Shown: positions 48,627-60,082 of the stretch, in pieces
Layout: every line of letters begins with the position of its first letter
Position numbering within the stretch: the first letter of the stretch is position 1
Source: Ptychodera flava
Taxonomy: Eukaryota > Hemichordata > Enteropneusta > Ptychoderidae
Direction: 5' to 3'
DNA: 64,000 nt
Assembly: GCF_041260155.1 (NCBI RefSeq)
Contig: NC_091928.1
Location: forward strand, 38,009,388-38,073,387
Program-made: the position numbers and the translations under genes
The notes under the pieces: model-generated
Told to the model about the DNA's origin: nothing
The model's database searches: none
The model's input: the letters and a program-made list of their open reading frames with translations, nothing else

Positions 48627-51366
48627 CTGGAAGAAGAGTAATATTTCTATAAATCTTTGTTGATAACTTGATACAAGGGTCCTACCATTTATTGCCTTAA
48701 GTTCAAGAAAGTAATTACCATGAAGATCGAATGCCAGGTATATAAAACGTTTTGAGACATTTGCGTACAATTCTGTCCAATATTGGGGAGCATATTCATT
48801 CGGTGAAAATCGGGAGGGGGTTGACTTTTACAGAACCGTTTTATTCGGGGGAGGGGCAATTTTACAATCAATGATTGGGGTGTCAAATTTTACGAAGGTT
48901 TGTACAGAGTCATGGCAAAAAACAACAGAATAGACCAAAAAGTATATGAAACAGAATACGAACATGGCATTATTCTGTCTGAACAGGTGATAACAAGGAG
49001 AAAAGAGCACCTTTGTTCGATAAAATAAAAGTTTCAATTTGACTAAGAGAAATAAGTGTCATGCAATGTTCAAGATATAGTTTCTAACACTTTGAATACT
49101 GGGAAGAATGGCTCCAAATTTTGATGGTGTTATTTTAGAAATTTAATTTAGAGGAGGATCCCTTTTTCATTCCATTCAATTTGGTAGCTTAAGTTCCATT
49201 GATCCTCCCCTCCCAGTAAAAAAACTCCGAATGCTCCCTTAGTGAGACGAAAGAACTGCAGACCTCATTGAACATACACTAACGCGAAGTCATGATACAA
49301 AAATTGCTAATCTATTATATAAGCAGACAAATCTAAAGCATAGTCGGCAATTGCCTGGTGATGCAAATTTATTTAATTCACTGCGGCCCGGCGCGGTTCT
49401 GTTTCGTCCAATGCTTCGCGTGACACGTGTGCCTAAATAGGGGTCATTGCTGAGGTCATATTACCGTAGCTACGGCAAACCAAGATGACTACCTCCGTGC
49501 TGTCACACATGTGCAGTTTTGGTTGGTTTGACTCTCGTGCGCTATGAATCTCAGTCATGTGTGTACCCTTGATATGGACTAGCCCAGGATCCATAGGCAG
49601 AACATGGGGCGGGCTTGTTTTTTCAGTTGGGCGCTTGATGACGGGTAGGACATCAAGCGTCTAATTGTCAAAACATCCCTCTCTATGATCCTCCGATGGA
49701 TTCATGGCCAGATAAAGGCAAGATCATCAACCGTAAAAATAACGGAAAAGACGTTTTTTAAAGCGGCCCTTGGTGCCGACGTATGGCCGGACATAGCTCT
49801 GCATGGCAGGGTTGAGTACGGCAACCACATGCAAAGCTTGCAGTAACAACCTTAAAGAAATAAAGAAACTGAAAATAGAGAAATTTATATATTAATAAAG
49901 AAATAAAATAACTTACATAGATATAGAGAGAAATAAATCCGACAAACAGCAAAACAGACAGTCGATTCGATTTATTAGTTGCGCCATTGCCACTCGTCCC
50001 CTTATGACAGCGCCTCGGTGTGGCTAAGGGATTGGACAAAAATTACACAGGGGAGGACCAGTATTTTTTTTAATGACGCTTTTCGTAAAATAATGGTCCT
50101 TCCATATCAATAATATTTAGACCCTTTCTGTCGCGGCCATCTCGGATTTTAAATTTAAATTGACCTCATTTTCTGTACGCTAACTTTGTAGATCATATTA
50201 CAAGGTTCGCACATTTTCAAATATCAAGGTCTCAGGCCATGTCCATTTTGAGGAGAAGATTTTTAATGTATTGTGTTTCAGAATTTTCTATGACCTTTGA
50301 CCTGCCCTATGCCTCTCCAGCATTGTAATGGCTGTATCTTATCCTTTATAAGAATCAGGACGGGCTGGTGCATTGTTCAATGGTCGACATGGAACCAAAA
50401 TGCACGCCGTATTTTCGGGGTTACACTAACCTTTTGACCCAGATATCCTGTTCCTCATTAATTATGTACATACATATCATTATAGGCTAGCTAATCGAGT
50501 CAGAGGTCTGATTTTTGGTTGACAGGGATGATTTGCAAAATTTGATGTAAGCAAAATTTTCTTCAAAAATGTCAAGTGACCAGAATGATCTTTGACCTCG
50601 ATTTCACAAATATGCCCGTAAATCAGTTACCACAAGTGTTACTGACTTCATATCTGGAGGAATGGGGCACCAAATGGCACCACATCATAAACCTCATTAA
50701 TTATATGTCAAACAGAACATTATTAATAATGACTTTGACGCGCAGGGGACGGTAACTGTTAGATGGGCATGGAACCTTGGAAGGCTCATATTTTCTAGCA
50801 AAAATTTTGAAGGGTCATTTTTTATGCGCAGTGTCATTTTGACAAACATCGGCCCTCTCTTCCTGTAATTTATGTCCAGTCCCTTACTGTAATAACCTAG
50901 GCTCCTACCTGAAGAATTCATAAACACACGTATCGTGTATCACAGGAAACCACTTCATGCATATACAATGTGCCGTTGAAGCCATTATGATGATCAGTGT
51001 ACATGTACTTGAATCGATGAAGTTCATTTGAGTGAAAATGCATCTATTTCTGGCTTAAACTGCCGAATGACAGTAAAATTTGGTGAGTGGCACGTGGTGC
51101 TTGAATAAGCTTATCCGTCAAGGTGGTCTATATTCAAGATGGCGTTCAATAATATTGAAGTTCTACTAATATAATTGTAATTGACGATGTTTGATATTCA
51201 CATCGTATCATATTTTATTTTAATTTTTTCCAGTTTCTTAATTTCTCAGTTTCGCTATTCACTCGTTTTGGCGATCTCGTGCATTTTAATTGCCCTAACA
51301 ACAAAGCCTTCCAGACAAAGCTTGGTCATGCACTCCGGATTAGACTGGAGTAACCTTTGGCTTGGC
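48627..51366. other. Stretch without recognised exons, possibly intron
   Basis: If the GT exon at 54.7-55.9 kb belongs to the NLR gene, this is part of one long intron. Otherwise AT-rich sequence without recognisable genes. Confidence 0.4.
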
Positions 51367-51370
51367 TTAA

Positions 51371-51720
51371 GGTAGTATGCACCCCGAAAGTGAAAGACTT
51401 AAACATTTGCTCTAACTTTCCCCGAGAAATCTTTCAATCATTCTCTTTCGAAATCAAGAATAAAAATAGGGGGTCACCGTGCAAATTTTGGTACTAGAGA
51501 AACAAATTACCCAAGATTTACCGATATTAGAAATTCAAAATGGCCGCCATCCATGTGTTAACTCTATGGAGAAAATAAAATTTTTCGAATTTCGAAAAAC
51601 TAAGCCGGTGAAAAGTTTTCTTTCACCACGAGCTTTAAAATGAACCCCCACATGTGGTATATCAGAAGAGAATTGTAAAAGTTTGAGAGTCCGAATGTCT
51701 GTCCCCGAGGTGCGTTCTAC
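51371..51720. mobile_element. 350-bp TTAA-flanked MITE
   Basis: TTAA at 51367-51370 and 51721-51724. Left end GGTAGTATGCACCCCG, right end (reverse complement) GTAGAACGCACCTCG. No coding capacity. Third TTAA-type family in the window. Confidence 0.7.
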
Positions 51721-51724
51721 TTAA

Positions 51725-52246
51725 GTCAAAAGCATGCTTATTGCATCGCCAAGGTCCCATCAGATAATATTAACAAACATATGGAGTAAGGTACGCACAC
51801 GTGTGTCATCAATCACAGTCTCTTCCATTTACAGAGTAGTGACCCCCTCCCCACCACGAGGGATACGTGCCGGCACACCTAACGTGTCTTCTGTGAACAT
51901 GAGGTAGGTTGTATGTGCCATATGCACATTCTCCCAGGTTCAGGTTTGTTATTTCTCCAAGGGCGATATTTCATCGTCCTTTTGTGCATCGGAAAATTAT
52001 CAAAAAACTGTTGGTTTTAGATTTTTGAATTTAGGTGCCAGCGAAATATAAAAAAAAGTCTTTTCCCCTCTTGATGAAATTGAATTATATGTATTATCTG
52101 CCATAGCTGTAAATGGAGTTGTTATACGGCGTGTTGACTGGACGGCGTATTCGGCGATTGCAGTTAGATCTAATATGGTAGAACCAAGGCGGCGCGCAGT
52201 TGGGAAATATGGATATTTGGCAACGTACTGAATCGCAGATTGCCAT
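51725..52246. other. Spacer between two MITEs
   Basis: Nothing recognised. Confidence 0.35.
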
Positions 52247-52254
52247 ATTTATCC

Positions 52255-52750
52255 CCGGGGGGGTAACTCCCATAGATGGCTATACGGGGAGGGTCCGCGC
52301 GAAAGGGGTCGGTTTTTTGCACTGTTTGGTATCAGAAAGGGTATACTTTTCACGAGGTGTTGGTATGAGAAAGGGTCCGGTTTTAAACACAAACTGACAT
52401 TGTTAAAAATCATGCTGTCAACACTGGAAACCCATGTATCTACATCCCAGATCTACCATCAATATTTCCGATCTGTCGGTTTGACTGTTGGTACCCCTGG
52501 TACGCAAGGCGAGTGAGTCGTATCTGTATATAATACGTATGGTATTCATGTTGGCGGGGTAGCGTGAGTTGCTATGCGGGTCAAGGTCAACCCACGCTAC
52601 CCCGCCAAGAGATAGCTGCGTTTCGACAACTAGGTATCAGAAAGGGTAGGGTTTTTTGCTCAAAACTGGTATCACAACAGTTTGGGTTTCCATGTTCGTG
52701 CGGAGCCCCCCCGTACTATTAGCCATGGAGTTACCCCCCCCCCCCCGGGT
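52255..52750. mobile_element. 496-bp MITE with 8-bp target duplication
   Basis: ATTTATCC lies directly repeated at 52247-52254 and 52751-52758. The ends pair as CCGGGGGGGTAACTCC against a longer G run on the other side. The interior repeats GGTATCAGAAAGGGT. An 8-bp duplication fits hAT-like MITEs. A separate hairpin is nested inside. Confidence 0.75.
52551..52608. repeat. Hairpin nested in the 52-kb MITE
   Basis: TTGGCGGGGTAGCGTG pairs with CACGCTACCCCGCCAA across a 26-bp loop. Its GC-rich, gap-free pairing contrasts with the host element and suggests a tiny later insertion. Confidence 0.7.
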
Positions 52751-52758
52751 ATTTATCC

Positions 52759-54679
52759 AGTTAACAGTGTTTTCAGTTATCATGTTTTCGAAATGTCAAT
52801 GTAAATACGTTTACTAATATGAATAGTTTGAAATACTTAGTGAAGTTATAGACGGTATGGTGAAATTAGGCTTGTATATGTGTCGCGGACGACCAGAAAG
52901 GGCGCTATTGTATATTTTTTATTCATGAGCCAGCAAAGATGGGGACGTTTATATTGGACGGAGAACACGCCTTCTGCGCTGGCATGTTACATTCTCATGG
53001 GTACCTGGAATACACTTTTTGCCGTTTGGAAAAATAATTAACAATTTACAGACTGAAGCATAATATTTCTGACTAATATAAGAAAAAGATAAGAGCTTTA
53101 AAATAATATTATATAGGGCTCAGCCCTTGGTGTCGCGCCAGGGGTTAAGATTGGCAATGTTATTTGTATTGATTCATGATAAAATGTAATTAATTGTTAC
53201 TTCATAAACGTATATATGACAACTATGCCCAGTTTCCCTCTGATGAAAGCAGTTCACGTACGTACACGCGCGGACGTCAAACCCTGCAGCAGTGCAGGTA
53301 TAGGCCTATAGATTTTCTGTAACGTGTAAAAATTTTGGACAAAAATTGGCAAGTTTTACATTGATAACAGCCTATTGCGTTAAACAAGGGACGTATCATG
53401 CAATCATTATCATTGCAATGGTAACCGCACTGCCCAACTTCCACTTGCAAGCTGAAAACTATAGTGTTCCGTCTAAAAACTGGCAATTTTTGAATTTAAT
53501 TATTGACACTGGGGGCGCTTTTCTAAAATTCAATCCCAGCATTCTTTGCGTATGCCACCGTTCATATGCGCGACTGTTTTCTCCCTTTATCTATATTAAC
53601 GATATTCTGTATCAGCGACAAGGTGCATAATAAAATTTACTGGCTAATAAAAGAGGTATATTTTATAAATGGCATGTTATATAATAATAATTTGTTTCGT
53701 ATTTGTTTATTTACGAGTACTCAAAAAAAAACATGGCGGCGCCCACGAAAGAAGGGTACACTTCCGGTTACTCGCATAGTATATTATGAATAAGCGCATG
53801 CGTAGTCAGTAAGCCGCTGGCGCGACTATTAAAAAGAAAGGAAGAAAAACAAACAACGGTGAAAAATAAAAATAAAGATAAATAAATAAAGAAATGAATA
53901 AATAAGTGAATAAATAACAAATATATAAATAAACAGGGTATGTAGTTTAATGCTCCAAAAAGGATAAATATAGGCAAGTATGAGGCAATACCATATATTG
54001 CTTTAACAGGTCAAAAACTAGTAAAATGTGAAAGACAATTGAATGTTTTGTATCGTTCAAGTAACACAGCATTGGACAATAAGCGTCCCTACCTCGCTCA
54101 AGAGACTGTGGCTCATTTGATTGACTGTCTTCGAAATATCCAACACTGTCATCAGTCAATCGCATTGAGGACTACATGCCAACGACTTCCGAGTGGTGAC
54201 TGGGAGATAAAATTGTTACAGCTGTTTTAGAGTAAAATGTTTTCGCGCTTCTGTGTATGCTTGCATTTGGCGACGTATTAAGAAATTCGCTTCGCCGCCG
54301 ATTTCCTGTTACAACACTTTTTGAGCTGATAAAGTATTTAAGAAGTTACTGATTGGCGGAAAGAAGGTGCGAACTTAACAATTTAAGACAAATTTCAATA
54401 TCAAGGAGACTTCTAAACGTAGTTAAATGTCATTGATAGGATGCAAAATATTGCAGTTTTACATAAAGCAGCATCACGCACACACTGTATTGATTCCAAT
54501 TACTCCAAAATAGGCACATGGCAACGATATATGTAAAAAACATTTTACAACAGAATTGATTCAAGGGAAAGTCACAGTGTTGATTGTTGATATTTTTTTA
54601 AAATCCTACAAAAATAGCATCTCCTTCGACACATTGCAACATCCTTTCTAAAAGTTCTAAAAGCAAACTTATCCATTAC
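52759..54679. other. Stretch without recognised genes, possibly intron
   Basis: A 63-codon plus-strand frame (54039-54230) and a minus-strand frame (53947-54165) overlap but neither is recognised. Low-complexity AAATAAAT-like runs occur at about 53870-53935. Confidence 0.35.
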
Positions 54680-55887
54680 CTGGCTTGGTTTGTTGCGCTG
54701 TAGCATGCGTGAGACATGATCTGAAGTTGTTACATGTTTCAGTGACTGTTTTGTGACTGAGATATTTATTCTTCAACTGCATGGCCATATTGTTAGTTAC
54801 GCTACTGTTCAACATCTTGTTTATCTGCATTGATAGATTGTCAACTGCTGCGTCATACAGAAAATACTCTGCTTTGTCGGGGAAGTACTTTTAAGGAATT
54901 CTGCCGTTGCCGTCCTCTTCGGCACTAACACCGGAAGTCCCGCAGCAATTGCTTGTAATGCCTCCATACTGAATGGCTCGTCGGGGATATGACTAGGACA
55001 TCACTTTGACGTAAGTCTGTGTAAACGTCATCTTGAGAGCCGTAGGGAGGATAGGTAATTGGTTGTATATACGAGCATTTTAAATTGTTTTTTAGAAATG
55101 TTCGAGCATCATTGATATCATCCACTGATCGCGTACGAACAGACCACTTTGGAATCTTAGCATACATGCGATGAAACGTTTCTGCTGTTTGACCGACTGC
55201 ACCTGAAACAATTTCATACTTTTTTGATTCGACGTCTTTGTCCGTTATCACAGTAAGTATTTGTTTCAAGTTACTCGTATTTGTAATCTTATCTACATTT
55301 AGATCGAAGAATCCCTTCTCTGACCTCGGAAGGTACAGTTCATGCCTTACTTCAATTCCAGTTCTTTCATAGAGGTTCTCATATTCATCGAAGACGGTTG
55401 GTCCAATGGAGAAAATTGCAGTTGCGGATTCAGCAAATTTTAAGTGTGTGTCTTTAAGTTCGTCATCATCTGGAGGCAGTGAATGATTTACTATTATGAT
55501 ATCAGCACTTTGAAGAGGCGTTTTCTTAATATATGTGCAAACAAGAACATTGTTGAATCCTGTACATGTTCAACGATGAAGTCAACGTTCTGAAACTTCG
55601 CTAGGGTGGGGAAGTATGTCTCTGGCGAAAGAAGCCACTTTGAGTTTGGCTTATCATTTCGCAAAGCGACTTCCAGCTCCTCACTCAGACATGGCAGAAT
55701 CAGTTCCACTCCACAGTCAGCAGCATCTTTCTTTTCTGCATCAGTAGCTTTCAAAACAACGCAGCGGGTTCTCTTTTGTCCGTTTTCTGCAGCAAGACTT
55801 GCAAGCTGACAATTGAGAGCTGATACACTGTCTCTTACCCGACACCACTTTTCAGCCAGGAAAAGAGATGTCATTTTGATGCCGTTT
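54680..55887 (-). pseudogene. GT4-like glycosyltransferase exon, copy 1
   Basis: Acceptor TTTTTTTATCAG, then ATG at 55874 (MTSLFLAEKWCRVRDSVS). The exon ends at a phase-1 donor CCAG|GTAATG (54680). Recognisable parts: N-terminal strand-helix; CGVELILPCLSEEL; SPETYFPTLAKFQNVDFIVE, where GT4 relatives have their second conserved block; SADIIIVNHSLPPDDDELKD; GPTVFDEYENLY; and the C-terminal block with MEALQAIAAGLPVLVP, matching the conserved E-x7-E region of GT-B enzymes. It would transfer a sugar from an activated nucleotide sugar, or act only as a binding module. Frame changes near 55.50, 54.97 and 54.89 kb (about one base each) break it. The same exon occurs at 61.06 kb and, as a remnant, at 12.2 kb. 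Confidence 0.65.
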
Positions 55888-56610
55888 CTGATAAAAAAAA
55901 TCCGCAGTAGAGAACATGAAGTGTTAATACAAATTTATTATTTATTTGTCTTTCGATTTTGTGGTTTCAATAAATACACAAATGCAGAATACTATTGAAT
56001 GTAATATCATTATGAGCCGTATTACAGCATGTTGCATTTTTACCTGTCGCCAATATCTACCTATTTCCCAAGTATCAGATTCTATGAATTACGATACCAT
56101 ATGCTTTTACAAATGTTAAGCCTGTATGAAGGGCCAGGGTATAGACTTTTCCATTAGCAAAGTCAGTATGTATCAATTTGTAAAGAATCGTCTATTCTAT
56201 TATAATCTATGCTAAAAGTGGGCTCTTTTATTTCTTAGATAGCATTGGTGTGTGTTACTCAGCTCACAGCTGTCTCTTGTATCTCCTTCTGATGATTTGT
56301 CAATGTATGTCTTTCTTTTGAAGTCATGCTTGTAAATCACTTTTGATATTATCCCACGCAGCGTTTGACTTGAGAGCGTGGTGCAATCGTGTTATATTAT
56401 GCGCTTGGAGTCATAGAGCCACTTGACATCTGTTAATATTTACCATGGAATACATTTCAGTTCCTTCTCGGCTTGTCTGATGTAACTTTGCGTGGCTCTT
56501 GTTCATAATCGATAAACAAGTTAATAATTATCTAGTATTCATTTCGATATCAGCAATATTAGGTAAATTATTCAACAAAGTTTATGAAATGCTACCAGAG
56601 TGATACATGA
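55888..56610 (-). other. Intron 1 of GT copy 1, part
   Basis: Shares blocks with the intron of copy 3 (for example around ATTATTCAACAAAGT at 13115 and 56568). Confidence 0.6.
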
Positions 56611-56632
56611 CAACTTTTCCCCACACAGACTT

Positions 56633-56686
56633 AGACGGGGTGGCTGAGACCAATCTTGATTGAAATTGGTCTCAGCCACCCCGTCT
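56633..56686. repeat. Perfect hairpin at the left end of the 1.4-kb element
   Basis: 22-bp arms with no mismatch, beginning AGACGGGGTGGCTGAGACC, and a loop of 10 bases. Compare 35178-35230, where the arms differ in sequence but still pair. Confidence 0.9.
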
Positions 56687-57050
56687 ATTAAAATTCATGA
56701 GTTTACTTTTCTTGTGTACGTACATACTTATATCAGATGGAAATCTGAGGATTTGCGATTACATCAGGTTGACAACCCCCCACACAAGAGCAATGAATGT
56801 AAAAAGTGTGAAAGAGGCTCCACCTAACTATGCAAAATGTTTTTGTGTCGAGTTTGTGTTTGATTCGTTTCAAAAATGTGTTCCTACATTCTTATCCGAT
56901 TGTTTGTGTTAACAAAAATGTTTGTTTCGCCTCGGATATTTGTAGGGAGTTTGGATCAGTGTGTACGGTAATGTTTTGTTTGTGTGGGGAAAGCTTATGG
57001 CGAGACGCAGCCGGACCTATTGTGTTACAGAGTTGATAGAGTGGCCCTTT

Positions 57051-57090
57051 GACGCTTGCGTTTCGAAACCCGAGAGTGGTTTCTCATCAG
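57051..57090 (-). ncRNA. Hammerhead-ribozyme-like core in the second Penelope fragment
   Basis: Read on the minus strand: CUGAUGAG, stem AAACC/GGUUU, CGAAAC, then GCAAGCGUC, giving the CUGAUGA, GAAA and GUC core and a short CGC/GCG helix III. A pairing helix I was not found, so activity is uncertain. Confidence 0.5.
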
Positions 57091-57110
57091 TCGCAGTGTA
57101 GACTCTTTCC

Positions 57111-57614
57111 TTAGTTTGTGTTTGTGAAAATTATTTTATGCATGTAGTGGTCTTGCTCTTCGAGTAGCGAGGCAAGTATATTAATGTTTGGGTCTCGTTG
57201 TGAGTCCGTTTGGTGGTTCAGTTTGTTTGCTCTATGTTTCTTTACTTCAGTAAATTTTGTTTTGAATAGTGTGTCTTTTAGAATTTTGCCGAGGTTTGTG
57301 TATTTTAGGCAATAAGTACCACTGCGGGGTACGGATTTTATGTTTTCTGGATCAAGATACTTACAAGTATCATGATCGATGTGTTTGTTCTCGTACATTT
57401 TGTTTAATAGTTCGTGTACTTTGTTTACTGTTTGTTCTGTGTCGTCACTGGCTAGTTGTGTATAATACTTAGTGTTGCGTAATTGCCTTTCGCATTCGTG
57501 TACGTAATCTTTTGTGTTGACAAAGACAAAACCCGACCCTTGTCGAAGGGTTTTTATGGTAATTGGTCTACTGTTTGCAAGCTGGTTTATCGCGATTCCT
57601 TGGGCACGCGACAT
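57111..57614 (-). pseudogene. Penelope-type reverse transcriptase fragment, broken
   Basis: A 167-residue stretch with ITIKTLRQGSGFVFVNTKDY, ERQLRNTKYYTQL and KHIDHDTCKYLDP aligns with the N-terminal RT block of the Penelope-like element at 18.5-21.3 kb, followed by a different tail. It belongs to another subfamily and keeps only part of the element. Confidence 0.75.
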
Positions 57615-58012
57615 GTTTTGTTTCCTTTTTGAAAGGGTACCTCTAGAAGTGCGAGTTTAGCAGCTTCAATAGCTTTCAGGTTTTTGTATTTTTGCTGTTC
57701 GTGGAGTCCAATTTGACTTTTCTTTGAATTGGTGTTGTTGCGATTGTTCGTGTCTCATGATGTCTCCGGTGTTTGGCTTAATTGCTAATGAAACTTTTAA
57801 TGTTAATTGTTTTCCAAGTCAACTATCCAAGCATTTTAAGAGGGGTGATCAAAAAGGCCAGAACAGCCAATTTTGACCAACCGGGTTCAAGAACCCGGGA
57901 AAGGTGTTTAAAGTGTGCGATAGATGTGTTTACGACATAAACATTACGAACAGTAGGATTAAGATAGGTATGAATAATCCAAACTGCCCAGTTTCTGTGT
58001 GGGGAAAAGTTG

Positions 58013-58748
58013 GAATGTACCCCAAAGTATGGCTGGAAAGAGTCTTGAGAATAATGAATATCATAGGTTAATGATAGTGCTTTCTGTGTGTGCGCTATGG
58101 AATGTATTATTATTTTCTGTTTGTCTAATCGACATTTTATACAATAGGACGATCGTAAATTTTCAAGTTAGAAGTTATAATCCCTTGTACATGTACATAC
58201 TGATCAACTGACTCACTTGGCTAGGTAAATCTGTGATCGGTCACAGATTTGATTTTCATTTCGAAGTTTTCACCGAAAATTACTTGCATAAATCGAAACA
58301 TGGCATCGTACAAAAATATAATAACATCAAATATGGACAGAATGCCATGAAGGCTGATAATGACTTATGTGCGCTTCGCCAAGACCAAGACCAGCCAGAG
58401 TGCATAAACCAAACATGCGTACTTGACACTGCAAATCCTCAAAAGTGATCAAGGCATTTAGAAAAAGGATGAACATTGTGGTTTTTGACAAGTTAACTGA
58501 TCATATTGAAAACAACGATAAAATTTCAGAGTTGAAAATATAATCTCCACATTCAAAATTGAATAAGGAAATAACTCGACATCAAGTAACCTTTCACGAC
58601 CTAAAGGGGCTGTGGTCCTCTAGTAGGCCACTGATCTAGCTTTCTGAAAACTTAAGGTAATTTTCGTTCTGTCTTAAAAGTAGTGAGGCTCAATCAGATT
58701 CTTAGATTAGTCAATTACCAAATCACGGTAGTATGAAGGATAACTCAC
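58013..58748 (-). other. Intron 1 of GT copy 1, upstream part
   Basis: Resumes the similarity with copy 3 (GGAAAGAGTCTTGAGAATAA, near 58030) right after the insertion. Confidence 0.6.
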
Positions 58749-58944
58749 CTATCTTAGAAGGAAAATGAAGCTTGTTGCTGTCGCATTCCCGCAACACTGG
58801 ATTCTCTTTTGAAAAGAACGTATTGGCCCAACCCCCTAACGGAAGCTTACCCAGAATGCAATGCTCAAGTAGACAATAGCAAAGCGGCCTGCATGTTGGA
58901 TAAAACAAACACTCGGTCAAGGCATAAATTTAAATATGTATATT
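58749..58944 (-). promoter_or_regulatory. Leader exon and promoter of GT copy 1 / NLR gene
   Basis: Minus-strand donor GTGAGT (58743-58748) ends a non-coding leader. Upstream, CCCAGAATGCA (58850-58860 on plus) and TTTAAATATGTATATT (58929-58944) are shared with the promoter at 13.7-13.9 kb. CCCAGAATGCA is the core of the ZNF143/THAP11 motif. It faces an inverted counterpart 240 bp to the right. Confidence 0.55.
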
Positions 58945-59074
58945 GACAGGCACAATAGATAGGGCTGTAAATATTATATGCTATAAATAACAGATATAAA
59001 ATCTACCAGTTGATAGTAATTGTCAACATAATTGACATCCTGGATGCTTTGACCGCGCCAAACGTAAAAGCCGA

Positions 59075-59160
59075 CCTTTCGATTGTCTACCTGAGAAGTG
59101 CATTCTGGGCAAGCTTCCCAGGAGAAGTGGAGTGACAAGTTTCTTCTAAGGAGACTGGCA
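59075..59160 (+). promoter_or_regulatory. Inverted promoter/leader block of GT copy 2
   Basis: ATTGTCTACCTGAG followed by TGCATTCTGGG (59099-59109, the reverse complement of CCCAGAATGCA) and AAGCTTCC matches the copy-1 promoter read in the opposite direction. It points toward GT copy 2. The leader donor is not clearly preserved. Confidence 0.5.
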
Positions 59161-59224
59161 GGAATTTGACACTACAAATGTCGTTTCTCTATCTATAGTA
59201 AGTGAGTTAGACTCGTACCACACG

Positions 59225-59462
59225 TCTTTTTAGAATGCCGCGTGTTGCCACAAAATCCTTTGGTGAAAGGTCATTTTCCCACTCAGGACCGAAAACATGG
59301 AACAGTCTGCCTGTCAACCTACGCCATATGGATTCAAATATTTCATTCCGCCATGCCCTCAAGACATATTTTTTCAGAAAGTAGTGTATTTTGTCCTGCG
59401 CCTAGAGCTCCCTTTTGAGATTAGGCGCATTATAAATATTCTTTATTATTATTATTATTATT
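59225..59462 (+). pseudogene. 3' end of a LINE
   Basis: Reads SFGERSFSHSGPKTWNSLPV and SFRHALKTYFF, the typical C-terminal motif of Jockey/CR1-like LINE ORF2. Next comes a short 3' tail (GCGCATTATAAATATTC) ending in an ATT repeat (59441-59462). Only the last few dozen codons remain, in line with 5' truncation. It sits in the presumed first intron of GT copy 2. Confidence 0.75.
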
Positions 59463-59764
59463 CGTACTCGAGTACTTGGGTGCCAGATTTACTCTTAATA
59501 CATTATAAACCCGTCCGGAAGAAAATGCCGTTCCAGAAAACCATATCAGTTACTGACTGGTTAACAGGATTAGTGGAGGGCTTATGATTTCTGGTGCTGG
59601 TTTATTTCCTTATACAATATGTTACTTCTGGAAAGTATACCCACAACTCAGGAATATAATCTTCGTTTTTACTATGATCCGGTAACGTAGAAAACAAATC
59701 ATGAGCTTCACAACATTCATTGCCGATGCCGCAGTGGCTTCTGGCGCATAGTGTCATTTGCCAA

Positions 59765-59945
59765 TGTTTGGTTCTGTCCGTTGCTTCTCCGGTAGGTGAC
59801 TGGCTTCTTCATGTTGTAAATTCAAATCCGATTGAAAACAACGACAACGTATTTTTTATCCTAGGTCGATAATCCTGCTGATGGACAGCATTGTCCCAGA
59901 GTTTGTCTATCGTCCACTTTAATTGATGTATTCATTGCTTCGATA
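59765..59945 (+). mobile_element. tRNA-derived SINE, diverged copy
   Basis: GTTCTGTCCGTTGCTTCTCC then TTCAAATCCGATTGAAAACA matches the copy at 60.08 kb. Box A is partly deleted, box B (AAATTCAAATCC) is degenerate, and the tail shares GTCCCAGAGTTTGTC-like sequence with the other copy. Confidence 0.55.
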
Positions 59946-60082
59946 TAATTTGTGTGCGATGTGTGATAGTTAGTATACAAGCGTTGGAGCTGTAGAACTC
60001 TACAACGTGTGTAGAGTGATCGCAGTCAGAAAAACTGTAATTATTAAGCTTTGTTACTGAACCATTCTTTTTTGAGAATGGG

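Larger units (their letters stand above)
56611..58012. mobile_element. 1402-bp element with 19-bp inverted ends, containing a Penelope fragment
   Basis: CAACTTTTCCCCACACAGA at the left (56611-56629) and its exact reverse complement at the right (57994-58012). Comparison with copy 3 of the intron, which lacks it at about 13150, shows it is a later insertion; no clear target duplication could be named. Near its left end lies a 22-bp-arm hairpin. Inside, on the minus strand, is a Penelope-type RT fragment with a hammerhead-like sequence. Whether the inverted ends belong to the Penelope-like element or to a MITE that it entered is open. Confidence 0.75.

Noticed and set aside
49758-50039. 93-codon minus-strand frame as a gene
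   Set aside because: Composition changes abruptly along it and nothing is recognised; likely a chance frame.
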